Below, in pieces: positions 22,161-31,703 of a stretch of 64,000 nt of DNA. The position numbers and the translations under genes were made by a program. Origin of the DNA: Streptomyces sp. Je 1-369 (GTDB lineage Bacteria; Actinomycetota; Actinomycetes; Streptomycetales; Streptomycetaceae). Positions within the stretch are counted from its first letter, which is position 1. Each line of letters starts with the position of its first letter. The notes below the pieces were generated by a model. The model ran no database searches. It was not told the DNA's origin and saw only the letters and a program-made list of their open reading frames with translations. The DNA is taken from contig NZ_CP101750.1 in assembly GCF_026810505.1 (NCBI RefSeq), positions 6,071,501-6,135,500 on the forward strand, written 5' to 3'.

Positions 22161-22231
22161 GGATCCTCCAAGAAGCATGCTGCGTACGGCAGATGAAGGC
22201 GGGGCGGGCGGGACAGGCGGGAGAGGCGGTG

Positions 22232-22288
22232 CAGGCCGGGGAACGAGGCGGACAGGCTGGGGAACGAGGCGGACAGGCCGGGGAACTC
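22232..22288. repeat. 21-bp tandem repeat between the kinase genes
   Basis: Copies of CAGGCYGGGGAACGAGGCGGA at 22232-22252 and 22253-22273 and a partial third at 22274-22288. The array fills most of the gap between the two kinase genes and touches the stop codon of the upstream one. Shorter related GGCGGG pieces precede it at about 22200-22230. Confidence 0.75.
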
Positions 22289-24998
22289 AGGAAGGCAGCT
22301 CGACCGACACGACCGTCCCCTGGTCGTACACGATCGTCGCGACCCCGCCCAACGGCAGGACGGTCGGCGGCTTCGGCTGGTCGGCGACCACCGTGCCCTG
22401 GTCCTCCGGCGGCTTCGTGACGCGGTTGCCCGGGGCGCCGGGGACCCGCATGGAGCGGACCTCGCCCGCAGCCGTCAGCGGCACCGTCCGCAGCGTGGTG
22501 TTGTCGGCGGTCAGGGCGCGGTCGCCGATGAGGAGCGCGCCGGAGGACACGGGCCGCTCGACGGTGTGGTCGACCACGGAGATCGGCTCGCGGCGAATGA
22601 TCCTGCCGTTCTTCGCGTCGGCGACGAGCAGCTTCTCGCCTGCCGTGTCGTACGCGACGGCCGCGCCGGGCGACACCGCGCTCACCGTGATGTCCGGGGC
22701 GGGGTGTCCGTCCGGCCCCGTCGGAGGGGCCTTGAAGCCGAAGTTGCCTTCGGGGGCGAGCGTGCGGGCGTCCAGGCGGGTGACGCGGGTCTGCGGGTCG
22801 GCGGTCGGGTCGTCGATGTCGCCGGTGCCGTTGAGCACGTGGGTGCAGAGGAGCTGGTCGTCGTCCCTGTCCGCGGTTCCGCGGGTGTCGGCCATGAGGG
22901 AGCGGCACTGGGCGTCGTCGAAGGCGCCGCCCACGCGGTCGCCCTTCTTCTCGTCGATCGCGACGACGCCGTCCCGGGAGTCGGCGTAGACCAGGCCGTC
23001 GTGGACGAGTACGGCGGTGTAGCCGCCCTCCTCCGCCTTGGAGAGCGTCTTCTCACTGAGGGTGTACGTCCACACGGGGGTGCCGCCGCGCTCGACGGGG
23101 AACGCCTGCACCGTGGCGCCCGTCGGCCCGTCCGTGCCGTCGATCGTGCCTTCGGAGGAGACGATCAGGTGGTCGTCGGTGAGCAGGGCGGACGTGGCCT
23201 GCTTGCCCGCCGGGGCGCTCGCCGTCCACCGCACGTCGCCGGTCTTCGAGTCACGTACCTGCACGCGGCCCTTGTACGCGATGACGGCTGTCCCGCCGCG
23301 CACGGTCGGCGCCTGTTCGTCGCCCGGCATGAAGAACGCCCCGGACGGACTGATGTACGCCTCGCCGTCCACGCCGCCGTCCTGCGCGTCGCGGCCGTCG
23401 GAGGTCCACAGCCGGTGCCCGTCGGCGGTGCTGCGCGCCTCGTACGTGCCGTTGGTCAGCAGACACACGACCGCCTCGGTGTCCGCCGAGCAACTCATCG
23501 TCGCGTGCCCGAACTCGGCACGCCACGGCTTCCAGCCCTTGGGGCGCTGCGCCGCGTACTGCGGGACCTGACCGCTGCGGTCGTCGGTGCCGCCCGCGTC
23601 GACTCCGGCGGTGGCGATGAGCCGAGCGGGGGAGAGGCGGCCCGGCTTCGCGGACCCGCCGGGGGCGCCACCGCCCGCGTCGACGCCGGAGCCGGATCCA
23701 GAACCGGAACTGGAACCGGAACCGGAATCCGAACCGGAGTCGGCGCCGGAGTCGGGCCCCAGCACGGCGAGCACCCCGCCCACGACGGCGCCCACCACGG
23801 CCACGGCGGCCACGGTGAGAACGGCACCGCGACGCCCGGTCCCGCGCCGGGGCGCCGCGGAGCTCATGGTGGGCAGCCCGTGGACGGGCAGCCCGGTCGG
23901 CCCCGCCGCGGGCCCCGGCCCCGCCGCGGGCCCCGGCCCCGGCGCGGGCCCCGGCGCGGGCGTGCTCAGCGCCGTGGGGGTACGCGTGGGGGTCTGCGTC
24001 GCGAGGTGGGCGGGACCGTCGGGCACCGGCGGCAGAGGCAGCAGCGGCCGCCCCGAAGCACACAACTGCTCGACGTCACGCCGGATGTCGGCGATGCCGC
24101 CGAGAACGCCACCGGGCCAGCCGACTCCGCCCTCACCCGCCTCCCCCCGCAACGCCTCAAGACCCGCCGCCACGTCCTCCGCCCCCGGCCGCTCCCCGGG
24201 CTCGCGCGACAGACACGCGGCGAGCAGCTCACGCAACTCCTCCGGCACGCCGTCCAGCCGTGCCTCCGCCCGCGCCACGCGGTACAGGACCGCCGCCACC
24301 GGGCCGTCACCGAACGGGTCCTCGCCCGTCGCCGCGTACGCGAGGACCGACGCCAGGCAGAACACGTCGGAGGCGGACACCACATGGCGGCCGCCCGCGA
24401 CGTGCTCGGGGGACATGAAGCCGGGCGTGCCGACGAGCAGGCCGGTCGAGGTCATCGTGGTCGCGCCGAGCGCCCGCGCCACCCCGAAGTCGATGAGCTT
24501 GGGGCCGTCCGCGCCGAGCAGGACGTTCGCGGGCTTGAGGTCGCGGTGCAGGGCGCCGGCCGCGTGCACCGCGGTCAGCGCGCGGGCGATCCCCGCGCCG
24601 AGCACGGCGACGGAGGCGGCGGGCAGCGGGCCGTGACGTCGTACCGCTTCGGCGAGGTCGGGCCCGGCGACGTACTCCGTGGCGAGCCACGGCTGGTCGG
24701 CGTCCGCGTCGCCCGCGACCAGCCGGGCCACGTGCGGGCTCTCCACGGACGTCGCGACGGATATCTCGCGCCGGAACCGGGCGCGGAACGCCGCGTCGCC
24801 CGCGATGTCCTTGCGGATGGCCTTCACGGCGACGAGCGCGTCCGGGTCGTAGGGGTGGCCCAGGTCGTAGGAGTGGCCAGGTTCGTGCGGTCCCGGCACC
24901 GCGAGGAACACCTCGCCCATGCCGCCCGCGCCGAGCCGCGCCAGCGTCTCGTACGGCCCTATGCGCGGCGGGGACGACTCCCGCAGCTGCCCGATCAT
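22287..24998 (-). CDS. Ser/Thr protein kinase with beta-propeller sensor
   Basis: A 903-residue paralogue of the neighbouring kinase. The kinase domain (about 12-290) has LGAGGMGEVF, VAVKAIRKD, ALHRDLKPANVLL and LIDFGVAR. A cytoplasmic linker rich in Gly, Pro and Ala (GPAPGPGPAAGP-like) leads to one transmembrane helix (about 395-420), then a Gly/Ser/Asp low-complexity stalk (about 420-450) and a propeller with PQQ-like blades (IAYKGRVQVRDSKTGDVRW). Substrates are unknown. Short direct repeats lie right upstream of the start. The two kinases probably arose by duplication. Confidence 0.88.
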   Translation of the reverse strand: MIGQLRESSPPRIGPYETLARLGAGGMGEVFLAVPGPHEPGHSYDLGHPYDPDALVAVKAIRKDIAGDAAFRARFRREISVATSVESPHVARLVAGDADADQPWLATEYVAGPDLAEAVRRHGPLPAASVAVLGAGIARALTAVHAAGALHRDLKPANVLLGADGPKLIDFGVARALGATTMTSTGLLVGTPGFMSPEHVAGGRHVVSASDVFCLASVLAYAATGEDPFGDGPVAAVLYRVARAEARLDGVPEELRELLAACLSREPGERPGAEDVAAGLEALRGEAGEGGVGWPGGVLGGIADIRRDVEQLCASGRPLLPLPPVPDGPAHLATQTPTRTPTALSTPAPGPAPGPGPAAGPGPAAGPTGLPVHGLPTMSSAAPRRGTGRRGAVLTVAAVAVVGAVVGGVLAVLGPDSGADSGSDSGSGSSSGSGSGSGVDAGGGAPGGSAKPGRLSPARLIATAGVDAGGTDDRSGQVPQYAAQRPKGWKPWRAEFGHATMSCSADTEAVVCLLTNGTYEARSTADGHRLWTSDGRDAQDGGVDGEAYISPSGAFFMPGDEQAPTVRGGTAVIAYKGRVQVRDSKTGDVRWTASAPAGKQATSALLTDDHLIVSSEGTIDGTDGPTGATVQAFPVERGGTPVWTYTLSEKTLSKAEEGGYTAVLVHDGLVYADSRDGVVAIDEKKGDRVGGAFDDAQCRSLMADTRGTADRDDDQLLCTHVLNGTGDIDDPTADPQTRVTRLDARTLAPEGNFGFKAPPTGPDGHPAPDITVSAVSPGAAVAYDTAGEKLLVADAKNGRIIRREPISVVDHTVERPVSSGALLIGDRALTADNTTLRTVPLTAAGEVRSMRVPGAPGNRVTKPPEDQGTVVADQPKPPTVLPLGGVATIVYDQGTVVSVELPS

Positions 24999-25017
24999 CC
25001 GCCTGCCCCCGTTGCCG

Positions 25018-25050
25018 CTGTTGTCCAGCTTTTGTCCGGCTTTTGTCCGG
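25018..25050. repeat. Three 11-bp tandem repeats upstream of the kinase
   Basis: CTGTTGTCCAG (25018-25028), CTTTTGTCCGG (25029-25039) and CTTTTGTCCGG (25040-25050) lie head to tail, 20-52 bp ahead of the kinase ATG at 24998 in the divergent region shared with the esterase. One repeat per helical turn suggests a cooperative protein-binding site. Confidence 0.6.
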
Positions 25051-25169
25051 CTCTTCGCCCGTCAAGTGCCGTGCCCGCACGGCAGGTTGCAGGTTACAGC
25101 CAGTGCGGTGGGGCGGCCGGAGCGTCGCGGGCGTTGCCCCACGGATCGAATGTGGTGTCGAGTGGCGGC

Positions 25170-26450
25170 ATGGCCGCCGACGCAGACCGCCCGCACCCGA
25201 CCGTCATGACAGCGCACGGCCCCGTCCGCGGCGAGCGGCGGGCCACCGGGACCCGGTTCCTGGGCATCCCCTACGCCGCACCGCCCGTCGGCGACCTCCG
25301 CTTCGCGGCACCCGTCCTGCCGGACCCGTGGACCGCGCCACTGGACGCCACCGCGTACGGGCCGACCGCGCAACGCCGCGGCTTCGGCGACGGGGCCACC
25401 ATTCCGGAGCCGTCGGTCCCCGGCGCGGGCATTCTCAACCTGAACGTCTTCACGCCCGGCCCGGACCCGGAGGCGGCGCTGCCCGTCCTGTTCTGGATCC
25501 ACGGCGGCGGCTACGTCGCGGGGTCCGCGGCGAGCCCCTGGTACGACGGGACCGCGTTCAACAGGGACGGCGTCGTCCTCGTGTCGGTCGGCTACCGGCT
25601 CGGCATCGAGGGCTTCCTGCACCTGCGCGATGCGCCGGACAACCGCGGCGTACGCGACTGGATCGCCGCCCTGGAATGGGTGCGCGACAACATCGCGGGA
25701 TTCGGCGGCGATCCCGCCAAGGTGACGGTCGCCGGGCAGTCGGCGGGCGGCGGCGCCGTCCAGACGCTGCTCGCGACGCCGGCCGCCCGCGGTCTGTTCC
25801 GCGCGGCGATATCCATGTCCGGCTCGCTCATCGAGCCGCAGGAGCGCCGGGTCGGCCCGGCCGTGGCCGAGCTGTTCACCGGGCGCACGGGCCTGCCCGC
25901 CACGGCTGCGGCCCTCCGTGACCTGTCCGACGGGCGACTCCTCGAACTCCAGGACGCGCTGAGCGCGCCGGGCCCGGACAGGGACCGGCTGCCAGGACCG
26001 CTGCTCGGGCCGGTCGCCGACGGGCGGCTCGTCCCCCGGCCGGTCCGCACCGAGCTCACCGACGGCGACCTGGCGGCCGATGTGCCGCTGCTCATCGGGT
26101 ACACCCGGCACGAGTTCGACGAGTTCGGCGGCCAGGAGCTGACCGACCTCGTCTTCCGGCGCCCCGCCCTCGCGGTGGCGCGGGCCCGCGCCGCACGCGG
26201 GCACCCCACTTGGCTCTACGAGTTCGTGTGGCCCTCACCCGTACCGGGCGCCCGGCACGGGCTCGCCTTCCACTGCCTCGACCTGCCCTTCGCCTTCGAC
26301 CTGCTCCACGCCGAAGGCGTCACCGCCGCCGCGGGGGCCGCCCCGCCCCAGGCCCTCGCCGACGCGATGCACGGCGCCTGGACCGCGTTCGTCCGCGACC
26401 TCGACCCGGGCGCCGACTCGTTCCCCGGAGGCTTCCACTGGAGTAGCTGA
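25170..26450 (+). CDS. Type B carboxylesterase
   Basis: A 426-residue alpha/beta hydrolase of the carboxylesterase/lipase family. It shows FLGIPYAAPPVGDLRF, the oxyanion motif WIHGGGYVAGS, and the nucleophile elbow VTVAGQSAGGGAV (about residue 190); AFHCLDLPFAFD near residue 370 carries the probable catalytic His. It has no signal peptide, so it is probably cytoplasmic. Family members are often about 490-510 residues; this one is shorter and stops soon after the last conserved helix, so the C-terminus is trimmed. The ATG at 25170 lacks a strong ribosome binding site; an ATG at 25207 is an alternative. Confidence 0.85.
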   Translation: MAADADRPHPTVMTAHGPVRGERRATGTRFLGIPYAAPPVGDLRFAAPVLPDPWTAPLDATAYGPTAQRRGFGDGATIPEPSVPGAGILNLNVFTPGPDPEAALPVLFWIHGGGYVAGSAASPWYDGTAFNRDGVVLVSVGYRLGIEGFLHLRDAPDNRGVRDWIAALEWVRDNIAGFGGDPAKVTVAGQSAGGGAVQTLLATPAARGLFRAAISMSGSLIEPQERRVGPAVAELFTGRTGLPATAAALRDLSDGRLLELQDALSAPGPDRDRLPGPLLGPVADGRLVPRPVRTELTDGDLAADVPLLIGYTRHEFDEFGGQELTDLVFRRPALAVARARAARGHPTWLYEFVWPSPVPGARHGLAFHCLDLPFAFDLLHAEGVTAAAGAAPPQALADAMHGAWTAFVRDLDPGADSFPGGFHWSS

Positions 26451-26577
26451 CACAGGCCTCGGCACCACCCACCGCTTTCGCGCCCGCCCGCGCGCCGTGG
26501 TTGCCGGGGCCCGGTCACCGCTACCGTCGACGCGTAGGTCGATTCGTACCGCATTCCCCTCAGAGGTGGAGTTCGCT

Positions 26578-29208
26578 GTGAAGGCCATCCGTCGGTTCAC
26601 CGTGCGTCCCGTCCTTCCCGAGCCTCTCGGCCGGCTCTCCGAGCTGGCCCGCAACCTGCGCTGGTCCTGGCACCCGCGCACCCGTGACCTGTTCACCTCC
26701 GTCGACCCACGGCTGTGGGAGGCGTCCGGCTGCGATCCCGTGCGGCTCCTCGGCGAGGTGCCGCCCGCCCGGCTCGACGAGCTCGCGGGCGACGCCGACT
26801 TCCTGCGGCGGCTCGACGAGGCCGCCGACGACCTGCGCGAATACGTCGAGGGCGAGCGCTGGTACCAGGAGCAGGCCCGCGGCGACGGCCGGCTGCCGCG
26901 CGCCGTCGCCTACTTCTCGCCCGAGTTCGGTATCACGGCCGCCCTGCCGCAGTACTCCGGCGGCCTCGGCATCCTCGCCGGGGACCACCTGAAGGCCGCG
27001 AGCGACCTCGGCGTGCCGCTCCTCGGCGTCGGACTGCTCTACCGGCACGGCTACTTCCGCCAGTCGCTGTCCCACGACGCCTGGCAGCAGGAGCACTACC
27101 CGGTCCTCGACCCCAACGAGCTCCCCCTCGTCCTGCTGCGCGAGACCGACGGCACCCCCGCCATCGTGGCGCTCGCGCTGCCCGGCGGCCGGTCGCTGCG
27201 CGCCCACGTCTGGCAGGCGCAGGTCGGCCGCGTCCCGCTGCTCCTGCTCGACTCCGACGTCGAGGAGAACGACCCCGGCGAGCGCGACGTCACCGACCGG
27301 CTCTACGGCGGCGGCAGCGAGCACCGGCTGCTCCAGGAGATGCTGCTCGGCATCGGCGGGGTGCGGGCGGTCCGCGCGTACTGCCGCCTGACAGGCCACC
27401 CCGAGCCCGAGGTCTTCCACACGAACGAGGGCCACGCCGGATTCCTCGGCCTCGAACGCATCCACGAACTCGCCCACCAGGGCATCGGCTTCGATGCCGC
27501 GCTCGAAAGCGTCCGCGCCGGGACCGTCTTCACCACGCACACGCCCGTGCCCGCCGGTATCGACCGCTTCGACCGCGAGCTGGTCGCCCACCACTTCGGA
27601 CCCGGCGCCGAGCTGCCCCGCATCGACGCGGGGGACGTCCTGCGGCTCGGCATGGAAACGTACCCGGGAGGCGAGCCCAACCTCTTCAACATGGCGGTGA
27701 TGGGCCTGCGGCTCGGCAGCCGCGCCAACGGCGTCAGCACCCTGCACGGCTCGGTGAGCCGCGAGATGTTCGCGGGCCTGTGGCCCGGCTTCGACGCCCA
27801 GGAAGTCCCGATCGCCTCCATCACCAACGGCGTGCACGCCCCGACCTGGGTGGCCCCCGAGGTGTTCCGGCTCGGCGCCCGGCAGATCGGCGAACGGCGC
27901 ACCGAGGACGCGCTCTCCGTCGGCGGCTCCGACCGGTGGGACGCGGTCGCCGACATCCAGGACGCCGACATCTGGGAGCTCCGCCGCACCCTGCGCGAGC
28001 AGCTGGTGGACGAGGTCAGGCGGCGCCTGTACGACTCGTGGCGCCAGCGCGGCGCCGCCACGGCCGAACTGGGCTGGATCGACGGCGTCCTCGACCCGGG
28101 CGCCCTCACCGTCGGCTTCGCCCGCCGCGTCCCCTCGTACAAACGCCTCACGCTGATGCTGCGCGACCGCGACCGGCTGATGGAGCTGCTCCGCCACCCG
28201 GAGCGGCCCGTGCAGATCGTCGTCGCGGGCAAGGCGCACCCGGCGGACGACGGCGGCAAGCGGCTCATCCAGGAGCTGGTCAGGTTCACCGACGATCCGC
28301 GGGTGCGGCGGCACATCGTGTTCCTGCCGGACTACGGAATGGCGATGGCGCAGAAGCTCTACCCGGGCTGCGACGTGTGGCTGAACAATCCGCTCCGGCC
28401 GCTGGAGGCGTGCGGGACGTCCGGGATGAAGGCAGCCCTGAACGGCTGCCTCAACCTCTCGGTCCTCGACGGCTGGTGGGACGAATGGTTCGAGCCGGAC
28501 TTCGGCTGGGCCATCCCCACGGCGGACGGCGCCGCCACGGACGAGGACCGCCGCGACGACCTGGAGGCCGCCGCGCTCTACGACCTCCTGGAGCGCCGCA
28601 TCGCGCCCCGCTTCTACGAACAGGGCCCCGGCGGCCTGCCCGACCGCTGGATCGAGATGGTCCGCAGGACCCTGACCCGGCTGGGCCCGAAGGTCCTCGC
28701 GGGCCGCATGGTGCGCGAGTACGTGGAGCAGCTGTACGCGCCCGCCGCGCGCGCCCACCGTGCGCTGGACGCCACCGCGGCGGGCGAACTCGCCGCCTGG
28801 AAGGCCCGGGTCAGGGCGGCCTGGCCGCGCGTCGCGGTCGACCACGTCGAGGCGTCGGCGAGCGGCGCCACCGCCGAACTGGGCACCACGCTCTCCCTCC
28901 GGGTGCGGGTCCACCTCGGCGACCTGACCCCGGACGACGTCGAGGTACAGGCCGTCGCGGGCCGCGTCGACCCGGAGGACCACCTCTCCGACCCGTCCCC
29001 GATGCCGCTGAAGCCGGTCAGCGGTCCCGACGTGGAGGGGCGACGGGTGTACGAGGGGCCGCTCGCGCTCGACCGCACGGGACCCTTCGGCTACACGGTG
29101 CGCATTCTCCCCGCGCACCGGCTGCTGTCCGGTGGCGCCGCGGAGCTGGGGCTCGTGGCGGTGCCCTCCGAGGCTACGGGGGAGGAGGCGGGCGTTCTGA
29201 TGCGGTGA
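26578..29208 (+). CDS. glgP: Alpha-glucan (glycogen) phosphorylase
   Basis: An 876-residue GT35 phosphorylase that releases glucose-1-phosphate from alpha-glucans. The actinobacterial-type N-terminus (FTVRPVLPEPLGRLSELARN), PEVFHTNEGHAGFL, and the pyridoxal-phosphate lysine K618 in CGTSGMKAALNG are present. The GTG at 26578 follows GAGGTGGAG closely. It lacks nothing expected of this group. It lies 8 kb from the glgE operon and is transcribed the opposite way; the small gene after it is probably in the same operon. Confidence 0.93.
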   Translation: MKAIRRFTVRPVLPEPLGRLSELARNLRWSWHPRTRDLFTSVDPRLWEASGCDPVRLLGEVPPARLDELAGDADFLRRLDEAADDLREYVEGERWYQEQARGDGRLPRAVAYFSPEFGITAALPQYSGGLGILAGDHLKAASDLGVPLLGVGLLYRHGYFRQSLSHDAWQQEHYPVLDPNELPLVLLRETDGTPAIVALALPGGRSLRAHVWQAQVGRVPLLLLDSDVEENDPGERDVTDRLYGGGSEHRLLQEMLLGIGGVRAVRAYCRLTGHPEPEVFHTNEGHAGFLGLERIHELAHQGIGFDAALESVRAGTVFTTHTPVPAGIDRFDRELVAHHFGPGAELPRIDAGDVLRLGMETYPGGEPNLFNMAVMGLRLGSRANGVSTLHGSVSREMFAGLWPGFDAQEVPIASITNGVHAPTWVAPEVFRLGARQIGERRTEDALSVGGSDRWDAVADIQDADIWELRRTLREQLVDEVRRRLYDSWRQRGAATAELGWIDGVLDPGALTVGFARRVPSYKRLTLMLRDRDRLMELLRHPERPVQIVVAGKAHPADDGGKRLIQELVRFTDDPRVRRHIVFLPDYGMAMAQKLYPGCDVWLNNPLRPLEACGTSGMKAALNGCLNLSVLDGWWDEWFEPDFGWAIPTADGAATDEDRRDDLEAAALYDLLERRIAPRFYEQGPGGLPDRWIEMVRRTLTRLGPKVLAGRMVREYVEQLYAPAARAHRALDATAAGELAAWKARVRAAWPRVAVDHVEASASGATAELGTTLSLRVRVHLGDLTPDDVEVQAVAGRVDPEDHLSDPSPMPLKPVSGPDVEGRRVYEGPLALDRTGPFGYTVRILPAHRLLSGGAAELGLVAVPSEATGEEAGVLMR

Positions 29209-29228
29209 GAGGGGCCGGAGACAGGAAG

Positions 29229-29792
29229 ATGGTGCACATGACATTGCGCACCGATGTGGCCGGGTTGCTGGCGGAGGCCGGCATCGTCGACGTGGACGTC
29301 GACGAAGCCGTCGCGGACGACCACGCCCGTACGGCCGTGTACCTGCGCGTCGTCTCGGTGACCGCGTCCTCGCCGAACCGCGACCGGGACCGCGCGGTCG
29401 TGGCCACGATCCTGCGCGACCCCGACGAGAGCGGGGCCAAGACGGCGGTGGTCGCCCTCGTGGACGAGATCGCCTGGGAGGCGACAGGACCTGACGAGTT
29501 CCGGCAGTGGGCGGACGGGCTGCTGCCGGAGATCGACCGGCTCAGGGTGGCGGCGTTCCGCGAGTTCATCCGCCGCCGCGTCCAGGACTGGCTGTTCTGG
29601 CTGTCCGCCGAGGACGGTCACGTGCCTACGGCCGCCGAGCTGGCGGAGGTCACGGACTGGATGCAGCGCCACCTCGCCGCATGGTCGAGGTCACTGGCGG
29701 TGCTCGCCGTCGTCGCCGGGTCGGCCCGCACCAGGAAGACACGGAACATCGCGAAGAACCGGGCCAACAGCCGCGAGATCAGGAGCGGATGA
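29229..29792 (+). CDS. Uncharacterised protein following glgP
   Basis: A 187-residue soluble, charged, mostly helical protein starting 20 bp after glgP; an ATG three codons in, at 29238, fits the AGGAAG ribosome binding site slightly better. A tryptophan-containing middle (RRRVQDWLFWLSAEDG) and a basic C-terminal tail are seen. There are no cysteines, no signal and no known motif. The spacing suggests cotranscription with glgP. Function unknown. Confidence 0.7.
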   Translation: MVHMTLRTDVAGLLAEAGIVDVDVDEAVADDHARTAVYLRVVSVTASSPNRDRDRAVVATILRDPDESGAKTAVVALVDEIAWEATGPDEFRQWADGLLPEIDRLRVAAFREFIRRRVQDWLFWLSAEDGHVPTAAELAEVTDWMQRHLAAWSRSLAVLAVVAGSARTRKTRNIAKNRANSREIRSG

Positions 29793-29810
29793 AGGGCGGA
29801 CACGGAAAAG

Positions 29811-29846
29811 CGGCACCCGGGGGGAGGAAGGTACCTCCGGGTGCCG
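29811..29846. terminator. Bidirectional terminator between the glgP operon and M4 protease
   Basis: Arms CGGCACCCGG and CCGGGTGCCG pair perfectly over 10 bp, and GGAGG/CCTCC extends the stem inside. It lies between convergent genes and is preceded by GGAAAAG. Confidence 0.8.
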
Positions 29847-29864
29847 CCCGTTACGGGGTGGTGC

Positions 29865-31484
29865 CTACTTGACCGCGACGCCCGTCCACGCCGCGCCCAC
29901 GGCCTTGGCCTCGGCCGAGTCCGCGCCGTACAGGTCCGTCGCCGCCTTCAGGGTGCCCTCGCGGGCCGCCTTGTAGTCGGTCGTCGACGTGAAGTACGTC
30001 GTCAGGGCCTTGAACCAGATCTTCTCGGCCTTGTCGCGGCCGATGCCCTCGACCTTGGAGCCGTCGGCGGTCGGCGAGTCGTACTTGACGCCGTTGATCT
30101 CCTTCGCGCCGCTGCCCTCGGACAGCAGGTAGAAGAAGTGGTTGGCGATGCCCGAGGAGTAGTGGACGTCGACGTTGCCCGCGTCCGCGCTCCAGCTGTC
30201 CAGGGACTGGCCGTCCTTGGAGGGCTTGTCCATGTAGCGCAGCGGGGAGCCGTCGCCGTTGATGTCGATCTCTTCGCCGATGAGGTAGTCGCCGATGTCC
30301 TCGGGGTTCTTGGCGTTGAACTCGACGGAGGCGCCGAAGATGTCCGAGGTGGCCTCGTTCAGGCCGCCGGACTCGCCGCTGTACTCCATGTTGCCGGTCG
30401 CCGAGGTGACGCCGTGCGACATCTCGTGGGCGGCGACGTCGATGGAGGTGAGGGGCTTCTTGTTGCCCTCGCCGTCGCCGTACGTCATGCAGAAGCAGCT
30501 GTCGTCCCAGAACGCGTTGACGTAGGAGTCGCCGTAGTGGACGCGGGAGGTCGCGCCCTTGCCGTCGCCCTTGATGCCCTCGCGGCCGTGGACCGACTTG
30601 TAGTAGTCCCACGTGACCTGGGCGCCGTACGCGGCGTCGACCGCGGCGGTCTGGGCGTCGTCCGGCTTGCCGTTGCCCCACGTGTCGTCGTCGTCCGTGA
30701 AGAGCTTGCCCTCGCCCTCCCCGTTCGCCAGGTTGAACGTGGAGTGGCCGCCGCGGCTGTCGTCGGTCAGGTCGAAGCCGCTTGTGCCCTTCTTGGAGCC
30801 GACCTCGACCTTGCCGCTGTACTGGCCGTTGCCGGTGCCGTTCTCGATGGCCTGACGCTCGAAGAGCTTCTTGCCGGTCGCGGCGTCGGTGATGACGTGC
30901 AGTCTGCTCGGCGTGCCGTCCTTCTGCATGCCGGTGACGACGGTTTCGTACGCGAGGACGGGCTTGCCCTCGGCGGCCCAGATCACCTTGCGCGGCGACT
31001 GCGCGTCGGCCTTGGTGGTCTTGGCCTTGGCGGCGGTCGACTCGGCGGACTTGGCGACCGAGGACTTGCCGAGCTTCGCGTCGGTCGACGCGACCTTCAC
31101 GGTGGCCTTGGTGGCCTTGGTGACGCTCTTCACCTTGCCGCTCTTGGCGGTGTGCACGACGAGGTCGCCGCCGAGGACCGGCAGGCCCTCGTAGGTGCGC
31201 TCGTAGCGGGTGTGGGTCGTGCCGTCGGCGTCCTTGACGACGTCGCGGACGACCAGCTTCTCCTTGGCGCCGAGGCCGATCCTGTCGGCGGTGGCGGCCG
31301 TGTCCGCGCTCGCGTCCTGCAGCAGGTCCGCGCGGGCCGTCGCCGAGAGGCTGACGGGCGCGCCGGACGCGGAGACGGGCTGCGCGGAGGCGCCGGTGGT
31401 CAGGCCGGCGGCGAGCAGCGCTCCGGCGGCGACCGCGGTGGAGATCGCCAGCATCGAACGCTTACGGGATATGTGGGGGGTCAC
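29865..31484 (-). CDS. Secreted M4 (thermolysin-like) metalloprotease
   Basis: A 539-residue pre-pro-protease. A basic start and hydrophobic signal peptide (about 1-38) precede an FTP/PepSY-type propeptide rich in Ala and Lys (about 40-200), then the catalytic domain. Zinc ligands are H353, H357 (HEMSH) and E377 (GGLNEATSD), the 24-residue spacing of thermolysin; late IANHFFYLLS and DVHYSSG segments complete the site. The GTG at 31484 follows AAGGAG. The protein ends with the peptidase domain, unlike its neighbour, which has an extra C-terminal domain. It should degrade external proteins. Confidence 0.92.
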   Translation of the reverse strand: MTPHISRKRSMLAISTAVAAGALLAAGLTTGASAQPVSASGAPVSLSATARADLLQDASADTAATADRIGLGAKEKLVVRDVVKDADGTTHTRYERTYEGLPVLGGDLVVHTAKSGKVKSVTKATKATVKVASTDAKLGKSSVAKSAESTAAKAKTTKADAQSPRKVIWAAEGKPVLAYETVVTGMQKDGTPSRLHVITDAATGKKLFERQAIENGTGNGQYSGKVEVGSKKGTSGFDLTDDSRGGHSTFNLANGEGEGKLFTDDDDTWGNGKPDDAQTAAVDAAYGAQVTWDYYKSVHGREGIKGDGKGATSRVHYGDSYVNAFWDDSCFCMTYGDGEGNKKPLTSIDVAAHEMSHGVTSATGNMEYSGESGGLNEATSDIFGASVEFNAKNPEDIGDYLIGEEIDINGDGSPLRYMDKPSKDGQSLDSWSADAGNVDVHYSSGIANHFFYLLSEGSGAKEINGVKYDSPTADGSKVEGIGRDKAEKIWFKALTTYFTSTTDYKAAREGTLKAATDLYGADSAEAKAVGAAWTGVAVK

Positions 31485-31570
31485 GCAGGCTCCTTCTGTG
31501 GGGGGCCCGGACAGTGTGGGTGTCCGTCCGGGCATGAAAGATGCGGTGCGGGTGTGACTCGTGTGTCGTG

Positions 31571-31648
31571 CGAGGGAAGAGTGTCATTCGAGCCAGGTAC
31601 ATGTCATCCCTTGATCGCAGGTTGGCCGGAAATAGTTCGTTGAGCGGG
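31571..31648 (-). promoter_or_regulatory. Promoter element of the first M4 gene
   Basis: This 78-bp segment aligns closely with 34001-34079 in front of the second M4 gene. Shared blocks include GTTGGCCGGAA, CGTTG..CGG, TGTCA and GGGAAGAGTG. Outside it the upstream regions differ. The conserved block therefore probably contains the promoter and an operator recognised by one regulator. It lies 87 bases ahead of the GTG. Confidence 0.6.
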
Positions 31649-31703
31649 AGGTGGAGTACGCATTGCGAACAGTGTGTGAACTGTCTCCGAGCAGCAAAAA
31701 GCG

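Noticed and set aside
22566..26450. A single open frame of 1294 codons on the plus strand spanning the kinase gene and the esterase
   Set aside because: Only the part from 25170 has conserved esterase sequence; the rest is antisense to the well-supported kinase and reads as low-complexity Arg/Gly/Val sequence, a common artefact at this GC content.
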